This document shows positions 9,395 through 17,018 of a stretch of DNA of 64,000 nt, in pieces. The notes under the pieces were generated by a model. That model saw nothing but the letters and a program-made list of their open reading frames with translations, searched no databases and had not been told where the DNA came from. The DNA comes from Methanosarcina barkeri 3 (GTDB lineage Archaea > Halobacteriota > Methanosarcinia > Methanosarcinales > Methanosarcinaceae), in contig NZ_CP009517.1 of assembly GCF_000970305.1 (NCBI RefSeq), forward strand, positions 3,472,001-3,536,000. The letters run 5' to 3'. The position numbers and the translations under genes were made by a program. How positions within the stretch are numbered: the stretch's first letter is position 1; each line of letters starts with the position of its first letter.

Positions 9395-10444
9395 TCAGTA
9401 GTCGATCTGTTCTGTTTCTTTTATCTTTTCCTTGAACAGCGTATATGCCCACAGCTGGTAGATAATAACTATGGGTACAAATACCAATGCTCCTCCAAGC
9501 ATGATGCTCAGGGTCATGTGGCTTGATGCTGCTTCAAAGATATCTATGCCGTAATCAGGAGAAATAGATGACTTAAGCATATAAGGATAAATGCTTGCAA
9601 GTCCGCTTTCAACAATGAAAAGAAGAGTCAGGAGATTACTGCAAAAGGCCGGAAACCCCCTTCCCTTTTTTGCAAAGAACATCGAAAGGACAGCTCCCAC
9701 TACAGCAAGAACTGGCAATAAATACAGAGCTGGCGTGGCTGAATAGTTGGTTGTGAAACCTTCTATACCCACAAAAGAATATACTAGATATATCAGAGAC
9801 AGTATAAATACAATAAGAGTGCTCTTCTTTGCCAGGTTACCTGCTTTTGCAGCTATGGCTCCTTCTGTCTTGACATTGATCCAGAGCGCACCTGAAGTAA
9901 CACTCATAAACACAAACAGGACACCACCTATCAACGCATATGGGCTGAAGAGTCCAGGAAGGGTACCTGTATAAACTCCTCCTGAAGCGATTTCGAGTCC
10001 CTTGAAGAAGTTCGCAAATGCAACTCCCAAAACCAGAGAAATCAGCAGGCTTCCAACGAACCATCCCCAAGCAAAGGCTTTCTGTATCTGGGGATTCTCG
10101 TCCTTGTGAAGATATTCCACCGAAACGCCCCTTGCAATTAATCCGATAAGCAGTAACATCATAGGAAGATAAAGGAAAGTAAACATCTTCGAAAACACCA
10201 GAGGAAATGCAGCAAACGTTCCACCTGCAGCCAGAATGAGCCATACCTCATTGCCGCCCCAGAAGGGACCAACAGAGCTCTGGATTTGTGTTCTCTGCAC
10301 CTCATCTGTGGCAATAAAAGGCAACAGAAGACCTGCTCCGAGGGAAAACGAGTCTGCAATGAAGTAAACTCCCCATATAACACACCACAGGAAGAACCAG
10401 ATTACAGCAAGCATATCATGGGTAAGGAAATCAAACATTTTCAC
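9395..10444 (-). CDS. cydB: Cytochrome bd oxidase subunit II
   Basis: Membrane subunit II of cytochrome bd quinol-type oxidase, which reduces O2 to water with no proton pumping. The 349-aa protein begins MKMFDFLTHDMLAVIWFFLWCVIWGVYFIADSF, with multiple hydrophobic helices and the conserved NEVWLILAAGGTFAAFPLVF segment after helix 2. Its start overlaps the cydA stop by 4 nt (ATGA type), so the two are translationally coupled in a cydAB operon. In a methanogen the electron donor would have to be methanophenazine or another membrane carrier; this is inference. Confidence 0.93.
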   Translation of the reverse strand: MKMFDFLTHDMLAVIWFFLWCVIWGVYFIADSFSLGAGLLLPFIATDEVQRTQIQSSVGPFWGGNEVWLILAAGGTFAAFPLVFSKMFTFLYLPMMLLLIGLIARGVSVEYLHKDENPQIQKAFAWGWFVGSLLISLVLGVAFANFFKGLEIASGGVYTGTLPGLFSPYALIGGVLFVFMSVTSGALWINVKTEGAIAAKAGNLAKKSTLIVFILSLIYLVYSFVGIEGFTTNYSATPALYLLPVLAVVGAVLSMFFAKKGRGFPAFCSNLLTLLFIVESGLASIYPYMLKSSISPDYGIDIFEAASSHMTLSIMLGGALVFVPIVIIYQLWAYTLFKEKIKETEQIDY

Positions 10445-11757
10445 TCAGCTCCTGTCGCGTTAACTACAGTTTTCTTTATGAGGTATATCTCAAAGACCAT
10501 CAGGATCAGATAGAATGTGCTTATAAGGGCAACACTTAGCAATACATCTGATATGGGAACCGATGAGATACCATTTGCTGTCTTTAATAGACCATATACC
10601 AGCCACGGTTGCCTCCCTACCTCAGCTACGATCCAGCCAGCAGTGATGGCAATATACGGAAGAGGGATAGACCATATCAGCAACTTTAGATACTTGTCTG
10701 ATGTGTACAATTTGCCTGACTTTTGAAGATATAAGCCTAAAAGAGCCTCTACGATAAACAAAGACCCAAGAATTGTCATCAGTCTGAAGCTCCAGAATAT
10801 CATTCCTACAGGTGGTAATTCATCCTGATGTAGCTGATTAAGTCCTGTTATTTTTCCGCTGAAACTTCCTGTATACAGGAAACTTGCAAGACCTGGAATT
10901 CCCAGCAACTGAACACTATTGGAACCAGTACTTGAATCAGGTACCTGTATCAGGTACATGGGCACTTTTGAACCTGTTTCCCATATTGCATCCATTGCCG
11001 CTCCTTTAGCAGGCTGAAGTTCAGTAACATATTGCGCATAACCATGGCCAAGAACTGGAAGCATGACTGCAGTAGCTAATGCTATGGTAACTGCTATGCT
11101 GAAAGACTTCTTGAATACTTTACTGTTGTTTCCTTTAAGGAAATGATATGCACAAATTCCCATGATCAGGAACGCTGTCAACAGGTAAGCTGAAAGCAAA
11201 GTGTGTACCAGCATGTACCATACATAGCCGTTTGTAATAAGAGCAAAGAAATCTGTCATAACGACTTTGCTTCCGTCAGCAGCCATCTCATAGCCGACTG
11301 GATTCTGCATAAAACCGTTAGCAGTAATAATCCATAATGAAGATATGTTAGTTCCCAGAGCAACCATCCACATGGAAAATGTCTTTAGTTTCTGACGGTT
11401 GCGGTCCAGGAATATCCATGCACCAAAGAAAGTACCTTCAAGGAAGAAAGCCAGTAATGCTTCCACAGCTAAAGGCGGTCCAAAAACATCTCCCATGAAT
11501 TCCGCATAGGCACCCCAATTTGTCCCAAACTGGAAAGTCAGTGTAAGACCTGATACCAGACCTACTGCAAAGTTTATCTTGAATACCCTACCCCAGAAAT
11601 CGGCCATCTTTCGCCAGGTTTCATCTTTGTTCCTGTAGTACATTGTTTCCATGCTTGCCACTAACAGTGCAAGTCCCAGTGTTAGTGGAACGAATATGAA
11701 ATGGAATGCAGCTGTTATAGCAAACTGAAGCCGACTTAATAAAAGTAACTCAACCAT
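10441..11757 (-). CDS. cydA: Cytochrome bd oxidase subunit I
   Basis: Haem-bearing subunit I of cytochrome bd oxidase (438 aa, the short-Q-loop length). His19 in RLQFAITAAFHF corresponds to the haem b595 ligand. FFLEGTFFGAWIFLDRN, the IITANGFMQNPVGY loop and the GRQPW motif are all diagnostic. Start ATG follows a GAGGG Shine-Dalgarno. A Fur/PerR-like gene lies 234 nt upstream on the same strand, suggesting oxidative-stress or metal control. A short diverged copy of this gene's 5' end is found at about 14340-14382. Confidence 0.95.
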   Translation of the reverse strand: MVELLLLSRLQFAITAAFHFIFVPLTLGLALLVASMETMYYRNKDETWRKMADFWGRVFKINFAVGLVSGLTLTFQFGTNWGAYAEFMGDVFGPPLAVEALLAFFLEGTFFGAWIFLDRNRQKLKTFSMWMVALGTNISSLWIITANGFMQNPVGYEMAADGSKVVMTDFFALITNGYVWYMLVHTLLSAYLLTAFLIMGICAYHFLKGNNSKVFKKSFSIAVTIALATAVMLPVLGHGYAQYVTELQPAKGAAMDAIWETGSKVPMYLIQVPDSSTGSNSVQLLGIPGLASFLYTGSFSGKITGLNQLHQDELPPVGMIFWSFRLMTILGSLFIVEALLGLYLQKSGKLYTSDKYLKLLIWSIPLPYIAITAGWIVAEVGRQPWLVYGLLKTANGISSVPISDVLLSVALISTFYLILMVFEIYLIKKTVVNATGAE

Positions 11758-11991
11758 TCATTATCCCTCGTTTTACCTCGTGCTATTACTTACAGCACAG
11801 GATCATATTTGCGCTGAAGCAAGACGATGTTCTTCTGTCCTCAACTTGCAGTTAATCTTCATGCTTAATCTCATCATTGAGAACCTGAAGCATAATGCTG
11901 TATGCCACAGGATCTTTAACTTTAACCTTCTGGAGAATATACCACTATATACCAGGACAACATACTGTTTTTCTTTGATATTCTGCTCAAT

Positions 11992-12576
11992 TTATGTATT
12001 CTCCTCAGACTTTTTAGATTCCTTAGACTCCATAAGTTCCTTAGACTCCATAGATTCCTTAGACTCCATAGATTCCTTAGACTCCATAGATTCCTTAGAC
12101 TCCATAGATTCCTTAGACTCCATAGATTCCTTAGACTCCATAGATTCCTTAGACTCCATAGATTCCTTAGACTCCATAGATTCCTTACATTTTTTACAGA
12201 CACCATAAAAGTTAGTGCTGGTTGAAACAATAGTAAATCCTTCTATTTCCTCAGCTATCTTCATTGAGTAGTCCAATAATTGTTCCGAATTGAAATCCTC
12301 CATACTTCCGCATTCCCTGCAGATTAGATGGTGATGAGGAATGAAATTCGCTTCAAATCTTGAGACTCCTTTTACATTCACCTCCTCCAGTAACCCTTTC
12401 TCCGTAAGGAATTTGAGATTTTTATATACGGTAGCCTTGCTTATACGCGTCAGTTTTTGTCTAACCCCATCATAAACTTCATCTACAGTGGGATGACCAT
12501 CGTGTTCACGCAGGAAAGCAAGTATTTCAACTCTCTGATTTGTGTATTTCATGCCAGCTTTGTCTGTGGGCTTCAT
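11992..12576 (-). CDS. Fur/PerR-type regulator with hexapeptide-repeat tail
   Basis: Metal- or peroxide-sensing repressor. A winged helix occupies residues ~1-80 (KYTNQRVEILAFL..HPTVDEVY, RISKATVYKNLKFL), followed by HHHLICRECGSMEDF and CKKC, the usual regulatory and structural zinc Cys pairs. The Fur fold ends near residue ~135. The last ~60 residues are a pure (SMESKE)n repeat, encoded by nine 18-bp units, ending KKSEENT. Such a tail is not part of the family. Start ATG has AGGTGG 7 nt upstream. Location ahead of cydAB suggests it controls them. Confidence 0.88.
   Translation of the reverse strand: MKPTDKAGMKYTNQRVEILAFLREHDGHPTVDEVYDGVRQKLTRISKATVYKNLKFLTEKGLLEEVNVKGVSRFEANFIPHHHLICRECGSMEDFNSEQLLDYSMKIAEEIEGFTIVSTSTNFYGVCKKCKESMESKESMESKESMESKESMESKESMESKESMESKESMESKESMESKELMESKESKKSEENT
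12017..12190. repeat. 18-bp minisatellite inside the Fur-like gene
   Basis: Nine near-perfect copies of TAGATTCCTTAGACTCCA (plus-strand reading) in frame, giving (SMESKE)n. Units are almost identical at DNA level, which implies recent expansion. Copy number can change in steps of six residues without frameshift. Confidence 0.95.
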
Positions 12577-13045
12577 TGCCGTCCACCTAAACTATCTGTG
12601 AAAGCAGATTTACCTAGATATATATGATATCCATTACTAAATGATATTTATTATTATTTAACAATTACTATCAATGACTTTATTTCTTTACTTAGAGAAG
12701 TCTTGCAACTATATTATTTTCCTAAAGTTGTAGCCTGAAGTTTCCCCACTAAAAGTACAGTTAAAGAGCAGTAGTTTTGGACAGAACCTGCTAGGACAAG
12801 TAGCTTTGGACAGAACCTGCTAGGGCAAGTAGCTTTGGACAGAACCTGCTAGGACAAGTAGCTTTGGACAGAACTTGCTAGAGCAAAATTGTACAATCTT
12901 TTAAGTAAAATTCACAATTGTTTGCAACATTAATTGGAAAAGAAATCTAAATTTCATTGTACATTTGGATACAACGGTCTCAAATTTGTACGATTTACCT
13001 ATATTATTTACTAATAAACTTCTGAACTAACCTGCATCCCTGTAC
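12577..13045. other. Spacer upstream of the Fur-like gene
   Basis: Nearly 470 bp without a gene. AT-rich sequence next to the Fur-like start could hold its promoter, for example ATATATATGAT-like sequence near 12615-12630. The middle is occupied by the 29-bp tandem array listed separately. Confidence 0.5.
12771..12886. repeat. 29-bp tandem repeat, four copies
   Basis: Units begin at 12771, 12800, 12829 and 12858, with consensus GTAGCTTTGGACAGAACC followed by TGCTAGGACAA. They differ by one to three bases each. The array sits between the aRF1 paralogue stop and the Fur-like gene. Confidence 0.9.
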
Positions 13046-14299
13046 TTACCCTAACACTCCTGTACTATATCTAAGGACTGCAGCAATGCCTCCAAAGGCT
13101 ATAATAAGTTGAGAACCTTCGTCAAAATCCGTTGATATAAAAGCAATTCTTGCATTGCCTTTATCAGCGAGTTCCGAGAATTCACTAACGATATCAATAA
13201 CATCCATGACTTCAAGTGCAGAACCACATTCAGGACAATTTCCTGCAACAGGAACAGCTTCATCTGGTTTCCATTTTCTTGTCAGTTTATTCTCATATCC
13301 GCAAACACTGCATTTGAGAGTTACTCTTTCAGATCGCAGGTTTTCAGAAAATAAAAGCACATCAACTGCCTTTATTTCAAGGTTCACCCGTACATTATCT
13401 TCTCCATAAGATATTTTACCAGACTCAGTAGCAAGCTCTTTAAAAAACAGTTCCATGTCTTTCTTTTGCTTAATTAAGTCAATACCCTGGAGAGTGTCCT
13501 CTGCTGCATTTATTAATTCAGAAAAACCCGATTCGTCCGTATACCCCGTATCGAACAATCCAAGAACCTTTTTCTGAAGCTCATAATGTAGAAATCCACC
13601 TTCACCGAACTCTTCTTTAGTTGGAGAATGCCCTCCTATAAGAATGCCTTTAAGTTCAGCTGGCTCCACTTCAAGAAATGCCTCATTTGCAGCATCTCCG
13701 ATTCTTTTGTAGAAATCATGAATAGCAATGCGTCTGAGCTGTTCAAAGCGATGTGCACTCTGACCTCCTTTTCTTTGTTTGCCAGGGACAGTAGAGTGGA
13801 GATGCTTAATAACTTCAGTTTGCCTACCTACGAGCGTTCCGATTGTTGCTTCTCTTAAATCCAGAAGTATAAGTCCATAAGTACTGCACTCTCTGAGCAT
13901 TTTCTCAAGGGGCTCAAGATAAAAAACGGAATCACAGTGATATATGTAATCTACAACAGGTTCCGGAGGAATAATAACTTCATTTACCATGCCTGTCCTG
14001 TTAGTTCCGGTATCGACAGGCCCTGCAAAATAAACTATCCCGTTTTCTGGTACTTTGTTAAGCGATCTTAACTTTGCCAACAGAAAATCAAGTGTTCCCT
14101 GTACGTTATTGCCGGTAAGTTTAGACTTAATGTCCGAAGACTGCTCATGCTCTTCTCTCAAATGATTTGCAACATCTGAAATCTGTATATCAGAAGGAAT
14201 ATAAAGGGAAATTAATTCTATGCTCTTTCCACCTTTATTTCTCAGGATCTCAAGCTTCTTTTTTAATACATATTTTTCATACGTACAGTATTCAGCCGT
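13046..14299 (-). CDS. Divergent aRF1 (class I release factor) paralogue, start codon lost or non-canonical
   Basis: Archaeal peptide chain release factor 1 family. Seen: the GGQ peptidyl-hydrolysis motif (GKQRKGGQSAHRFEQLR), a YxCxxxF motif (YHCDSVF), and a C-terminal zinc-ribbon insert (CSVCGYEN..CPECG). NIKS, the stop-codon-reading motif, is changed to DIKS. The frame is open from 14317, and the N-terminal aRF1 helix (YEKYVLKKKLEILRNKGG, ELISLYIPSD) is readable. No ATG, GTG or TTG precedes it. At the expected start (14297-14299) stands ACG, 8 nt after AGGAGG. The only usual start is TTG 14161, which would remove about 46 N-terminal residues. From ACG the protein is 417 aa, the normal aRF1 length. 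It could be a fresh pseudogene, a non-AUG-started gene, or a truncated protein. Confidence 0.8.
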   Translation of the reverse strand, partial: TAEYCTYEKYVLKKKLEILRNKGGKSIELISLYIPSDIQISDVANHLREEHEQSSDIKSKLTGNNVQGTLDFLLAKLRSLNKVPENGIVYFAGPVDTGTNRTGMVNEVIIPPEPVVDYIYHCDSVFYLEPLEKMLRECSTYGLILLDLREATIGTLVGRQTEVIKHLHSTVPGKQRKGGQSAHRFEQLRRIAIHDFYKRIGDAANEAFLEVEPAELKGILIGGHSPTKEEFGEGGFLHYELQKKVLGLFDTGYTDESGFSELINAAEDTLQGIDLIKQKKDMELFFKELATESGKISYGEDNVRVNLEIKAVDVLLFSENLRSERVTLKCSVCGYENKLTRKWKPDEAVPVAGNCPECGSALEVMDVIDIVSEFSELADKGNARIAFISTDFDEGSQLIIAFGGIAAVLRYSTGVLG

Positions 14300-14382
14300 T
14301 CCGACTTCCTCCTTTTCTCATAAGCATGCAACTTAGTTGTTATGGCAAACTGAGGTCGAATTAATAACAGTAATTCAACCAT
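14263..14382 (-). pseudogene. Relic of cydA 5' end running into the aRF1 paralogue
   Basis: A 39-codon frame starts MVELLLLIRPQFAIT, matching the first 15 codons of the intact cydA (MVELLLLSRLQFAIT) at 13 of 15 residues and clearly at DNA level. Similarity ends abruptly after that. The frame then passes through the AGGAGG and N-terminal region of the aRF1 paralogue in another frame and stops at TAA 14263-14265. It is a truncated second cydA, so this junction marks a past rearrangement. Confidence 0.8.
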
Positions 14383-14872
14383 TTTTACCCCTTAATTTTA
14401 TTTGCACCAGGCAGTTATTACGACAAGGAAAACACTGACAATTGTAAAGACCACCGACAATTACCATATCTACATAGATTTATATTTATTAGAGTAAATT
14501 TGCAAGTACACAATGACTTTGCACATAAAAATCATGAAAAGAACAGAGTTCATGGACATAATATATCCATGAACCATTGCACACGATCAATATTTGCACC
14601 GGAGCAAGTCGAGATCTTCCTTCAAAGCCTCACTGTTCTGGCGCCCGTTTTTGTTGATCCGTCAGTTTTGTCTTGGTGGTATAAGCTCATTCGCTCTGAT
14701 CCGTTCGTTTTAGTCTGTTCTCTAATTTTTTGTGGGGTTACAACCTATAATTATTCCCAAACTTATTTAAAATAAATTATATGAAAAATTGGTTCTGAAC
14801 AAATAATATTTTCAGGTAAAATGTTTTATTAGTAAACAACATTAAAATATTAATTATGACTATAAATTTTTC
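14383..14872. other. Spacer with diverged copy of the cydA upstream region
   Basis: Part of this spacer (about 14580-14625: GATCAATATTTGCACCGG, AGCAAGTCGA) aligns with the region just upstream of the intact cydA (about 11806-11845: GATCATATTTGCGCTG, AGCAAGACGA). It therefore extends the cydA duplication beyond the coding relic. The remaining bases are AT-rich with no gene seen. Confidence 0.55.
14548..14574. promoter_or_regulatory. 9-bp perfect inverted repeat upstream of the cydA relic
   Basis: GTTCATGGA (14548-14556) and TCCATGAAC (14566-14574) are perfect arms around a 9-bp AT spacer. It could be an operator for the relic/aRF1 transcript or an RNA hairpin. Confidence 0.4.
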
Positions 14873-15434
14873 TTATTTCAATGAATCATTTTCATATTTT
14901 CTACAATTGAACCTTGTGTGATTTTCTTCTGTTGACGAAAAGTAGTGTATACCAGCTATGATCGCAATGACTATTGCGATATAACTGCAACCGTAAACGT
15001 ACCGTGAATACCAGATGTGATATCCCTAACGTTAGCATGGCTGTTAAAATGCCCATAACCTGTGAATTTTTTTGGAATTATATCTCCTACGAATGCAAAA
15101 GATAGCGACATAAGTATAGCCCCTCCGATACCTTGTAAAACACGAGCGGCTATAAGCATGTTAATAGAAGATGATAATCCACAAACTAATGATGCAGTTG
15201 TAAAAATTACAACTCCGCCTAAATATAGCCATCTTCCCCAAACATATATCCAATGCGTCCACTCCCCACAACAAGGGTAGTTATTGACAATAAGTAGCTA
15301 AGGACAATTCATTGAACACTTGAAAAATTTGGATTTAACTCCTTCGCTATCATGGGCAATCCGACAGCAACTATGTTTGTATCAATGGAGGGCATCAGAG
15401 TAGCCAAAGAGAGCCCGCTTAAGCTTTCTTTCAA
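14873..15434 (-). pseudogene. Decayed MFS (DHA2-type) drug transporter
   Basis: Remnant of a 14-helix drug/proton antiporter. Readable pieces in order are ESLSGLSLATLMPSIDTNI (first helix), ELNPNFSSVQ then a TGA where Trp is expected then IVLSYLLSITTLVVGSGRIG, then after a frameshift a GVVIFTTASLVCGL stretch and RVLQGIGGAILMSLSFAFV with GDIIPKKFTG. Another frameshift and a large internal deletion lead to a last helix (YIAIVIAIIAGIHYF). At least two frameshifts and one stop make it non-functional. A TTG (15434) overlapping the ferredoxin stop was probably its start. Confidence 0.85.
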
Positions 15435-15715
15435 TGTTTTAATTTGCTCAAAATCCAGTACTTGAAACTCAATTTCCAATTATTTCTTTTACTCTCGGCA
15501 CTAATAGTTATAGCATCCCTCGGACATATACGAATACAACGGAGGCAGCCAGTGCATTTATTGGATTGTATCAATATTTTATCGCTTTCTCTTTGATATA
15601 CTCCACGTGGACATTTTTTAATGCAGGAACTACAATCTATACATTGGTCAAAGTCAATGCAGACATTAATTTTTGAGGATAGGGTTTCTACTGTCAGATA
15701 ATTACCTCTATGGAG
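15431..15715 (-). pseudogene. 2x[4Fe-4S] ferredoxin domain without a start codon
   Basis: An open frame carries two perfect ferredoxin motifs, CIDCSSCIKKCP and CTGCLRCIRICP. No ATG, GTG or TTG lies between the upstream TAA (15716-15718) and the first Cys. The same TAA would end the upstream O-methyltransferase relic (reading ..TVATKIVN then stop), so the ancestor may have been a methyltransferase-ferredoxin fusion interrupted by this stop. All eight cluster cysteines survive, so the decay is recent. Confidence 0.65.
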
Positions 15716-16020
15716 TTAGTTAACTATTTTTGTAGCTACAGTAAGTCCGTCTCCAATGGTAAATATTGTGCTTTCCATTTTGGACTATTAACAATCATTT
15801 CATTAGATTTGTAAATAGGCGCTATGAACTCTTCTTACCATTGATTAATTTCAAACTCATTTATTACTGGAAATAACGTGTCTTCCGCAAGTAGAAGACT
15901 ACCTGGTCTTAAAATACGGACAGAATCATTAAATAATGGATACAGTTTTTTGTTGCCAATATCCTGGATATTATGTCAGATTTAATTATTGAGCATAATC
16001 TTGGCAGCTTCTAATCAATA
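15716..16020 (-). pseudogene. Decayed O-methyltransferase (SAM-dependent, family-3 type)
   Basis: Fragments in shifting frames read DIGNKKLYPLFNDSVRILRPG, SLLLAEDTLFPVI, an in-frame stop after EINQW, then SPKWKAQYLP and, in another frame, LPIGDGLTVATKI. The RPGGxLLAxD strand and the terminal P-x-GDGLxVAxK signature are typical of caffeoyl-CoA/catechol-like O-methyltransferases. The N-terminal SAM-binding part is missing. Confidence 0.7.
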
Positions 16021-16064
16021 TACAACGATTTTAAGTTCATTGGATTACCAAAACTAAATTTTCA

Positions 16065-16078
16065 TGACACTAGTGTCA
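16065..16078. promoter_or_regulatory. 14-bp perfect palindrome TGACACTAGTGTCA
   Basis: The palindrome lies between the MarR-type gene and the start of the decayed methyltransferase cluster, where an operator would be expected. Partial matches (ACTAGTGTTA near 16856 and CGACACTAGT near 16148) occur nearby. MarR proteins bind dyads of this size; the link is inference. Confidence 0.5.
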
Positions 16079-16152
16079 AGTCAATCATCAAGGATTTAAT
16101 GATCCCTAATAACTTCACTAGATTTATACGACATTTTATGTTTGACTCGACA

Positions 16153-16623
16153 CTAGTTCTTCCTGTTCGATAAGTAGTTAAGTAATTGATCTAAACTTTT
16201 TGATAGATTGTCTATAGATTCCTCATCCATTTTTTCTAAAACTTCATTAAGAAGGTTTTTACCAACCTGGTTATGTATACTTTCAATAAGTCTTCTACCT
16301 TCATTTGTAAGAGCTACTCGACTGACTCTTAAATCACTCTTATCCTTAATTTTTTCAACTAAACCTTTTTTTTCCAGTCGTTTGATTCTTTCTGATAAAG
16401 TATTTGGAGCATTGCCTATGTTGCTGGCGATTTCTCCTACACTCGGTAATTGAGTTTCATTGGAAACGTTTAGTTCCAACTCATCTAATTCTATAAGTAA
16501 ATGGAATTGCTCCAAACTCAAATTAGATTGTTGAGCAATTTCGTGCCATTTCAGTTCCATTATTTTATTTATAGAATCCCAATTCTCAATTATTTTCAGT
16601 GCTTTGAATTCACGTGTTTCCAT
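16153..16623 (-). CDS. MarR-family transcriptional regulator (156 aa)
   Basis: Winged-helix repressor of the MarR type, usually a dimer that senses small aromatic or electrophilic compounds. The HTH is at residues ~55-95 (SVGEIASNIGNAPNTLSERIKRLEKKGLVEKI) and the wing at KSDLRVSRVALTNEGRRLI, followed by a dimerisation helix. Start ATG has GGGGTG upstream. It is intact although the adjacent methyltransferase/ferredoxin/efflux genes on the same strand are broken, so its original local targets are probably gone. Candidate operators are the 21-bp array just upstream and the palindrome downstream. Confidence 0.88.
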   Translation of the reverse strand: METREFKALKIIENWDSINKIMELKWHEIAQQSNLSLEQFHLLIELDELELNVSNETQLPSVGEIASNIGNAPNTLSERIKRLEKKGLVEKIKDKSDLRVSRVALTNEGRRLIESIHNQVGKNLLNEVLEKMDEESIDNLSKSLDQLLNYLSNRKN

Positions 16624-16642
16624 CTCTTTTCACCCCACAATA

Positions 16643-16722
16643 GATCGTTACACGATTATATCGTCATAAGATACAAATATGTCGTTACAAGACATAAATA
16701 CGTCGTTATGAGATATAAATAT
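16643..16722. repeat. 21-bp imperfect tandem array upstream of the MarR gene
   Basis: Three units, at 16660-16680, 16681-16701 and 16702-16722, follow a pattern of roughly GTCGTTAYRAGAYATAAATA, preceded by a partial unit. They overlap the expected promoter of the MarR gene and could be an operator array or a repeated TATA region. Confidence 0.65.
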
Positions 16723-16870
16723 CTAAGTTATTAGAAATAACCAATAGTTTCAGAGAATGAAGAGTAATACAAAACAGTGAAGAAGTGCAGATGTTTTCGA
16801 TTATTTACTTTAGTAAACATGTCCTGTTAAGCACGACAGCCTATAACTAGTGTTAAAAATTTGACGTTGA

Positions 16871-16974
16871 ATTTCAATCTTTATCAAATTTTCAAGTTAA
16901 TTACAATAAGCAAGCAGCGATTATTATAATAACAAGGAAATAGTTTCAATCTCTATTAAGTTTTCAAGTTAACT
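16871..16974 (+). repeat. Two CRISPR-repeat-like 32-bp direct repeats
   Basis: Repeat 1 at 16871-16902 and repeat 2 at 16943-16974 share TTTCAATCT, then TAT, AA and TTTTCAAGTTAA at fixed spacing. They match at 27 of 32 positions, and all differences are transitions. They are separated by 40 unique bases. The GTTTCAATC start and sizes resemble one CRISPR repeat-spacer-repeat unit, but no cas gene or further unit is present. Confidence 0.4.
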
Positions 16975-17018
16975 GAGATTTACCTGCATTTCAAGATCAT
17001 TACAAGAAGGCATAAACC

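Noticed and set aside
11780-12208. Plus-strand open frame with (DSIDSL)n repeats
   Set aside because: It is the antisense reading of the 18-bp minisatellite in the Fur-like gene.
14167-14364. Plus-strand 65-aa frame over the aRF1 paralogue start
   Set aside because: Antisense to the aRF1 N-terminus, with no Shine-Dalgarno and no motif.
16148-16160. Second MarR operator at CGACACTAGT
   Set aside because: It overlaps the stop codon of the MarR gene and matches only one side of the palindrome; probably coincidence.
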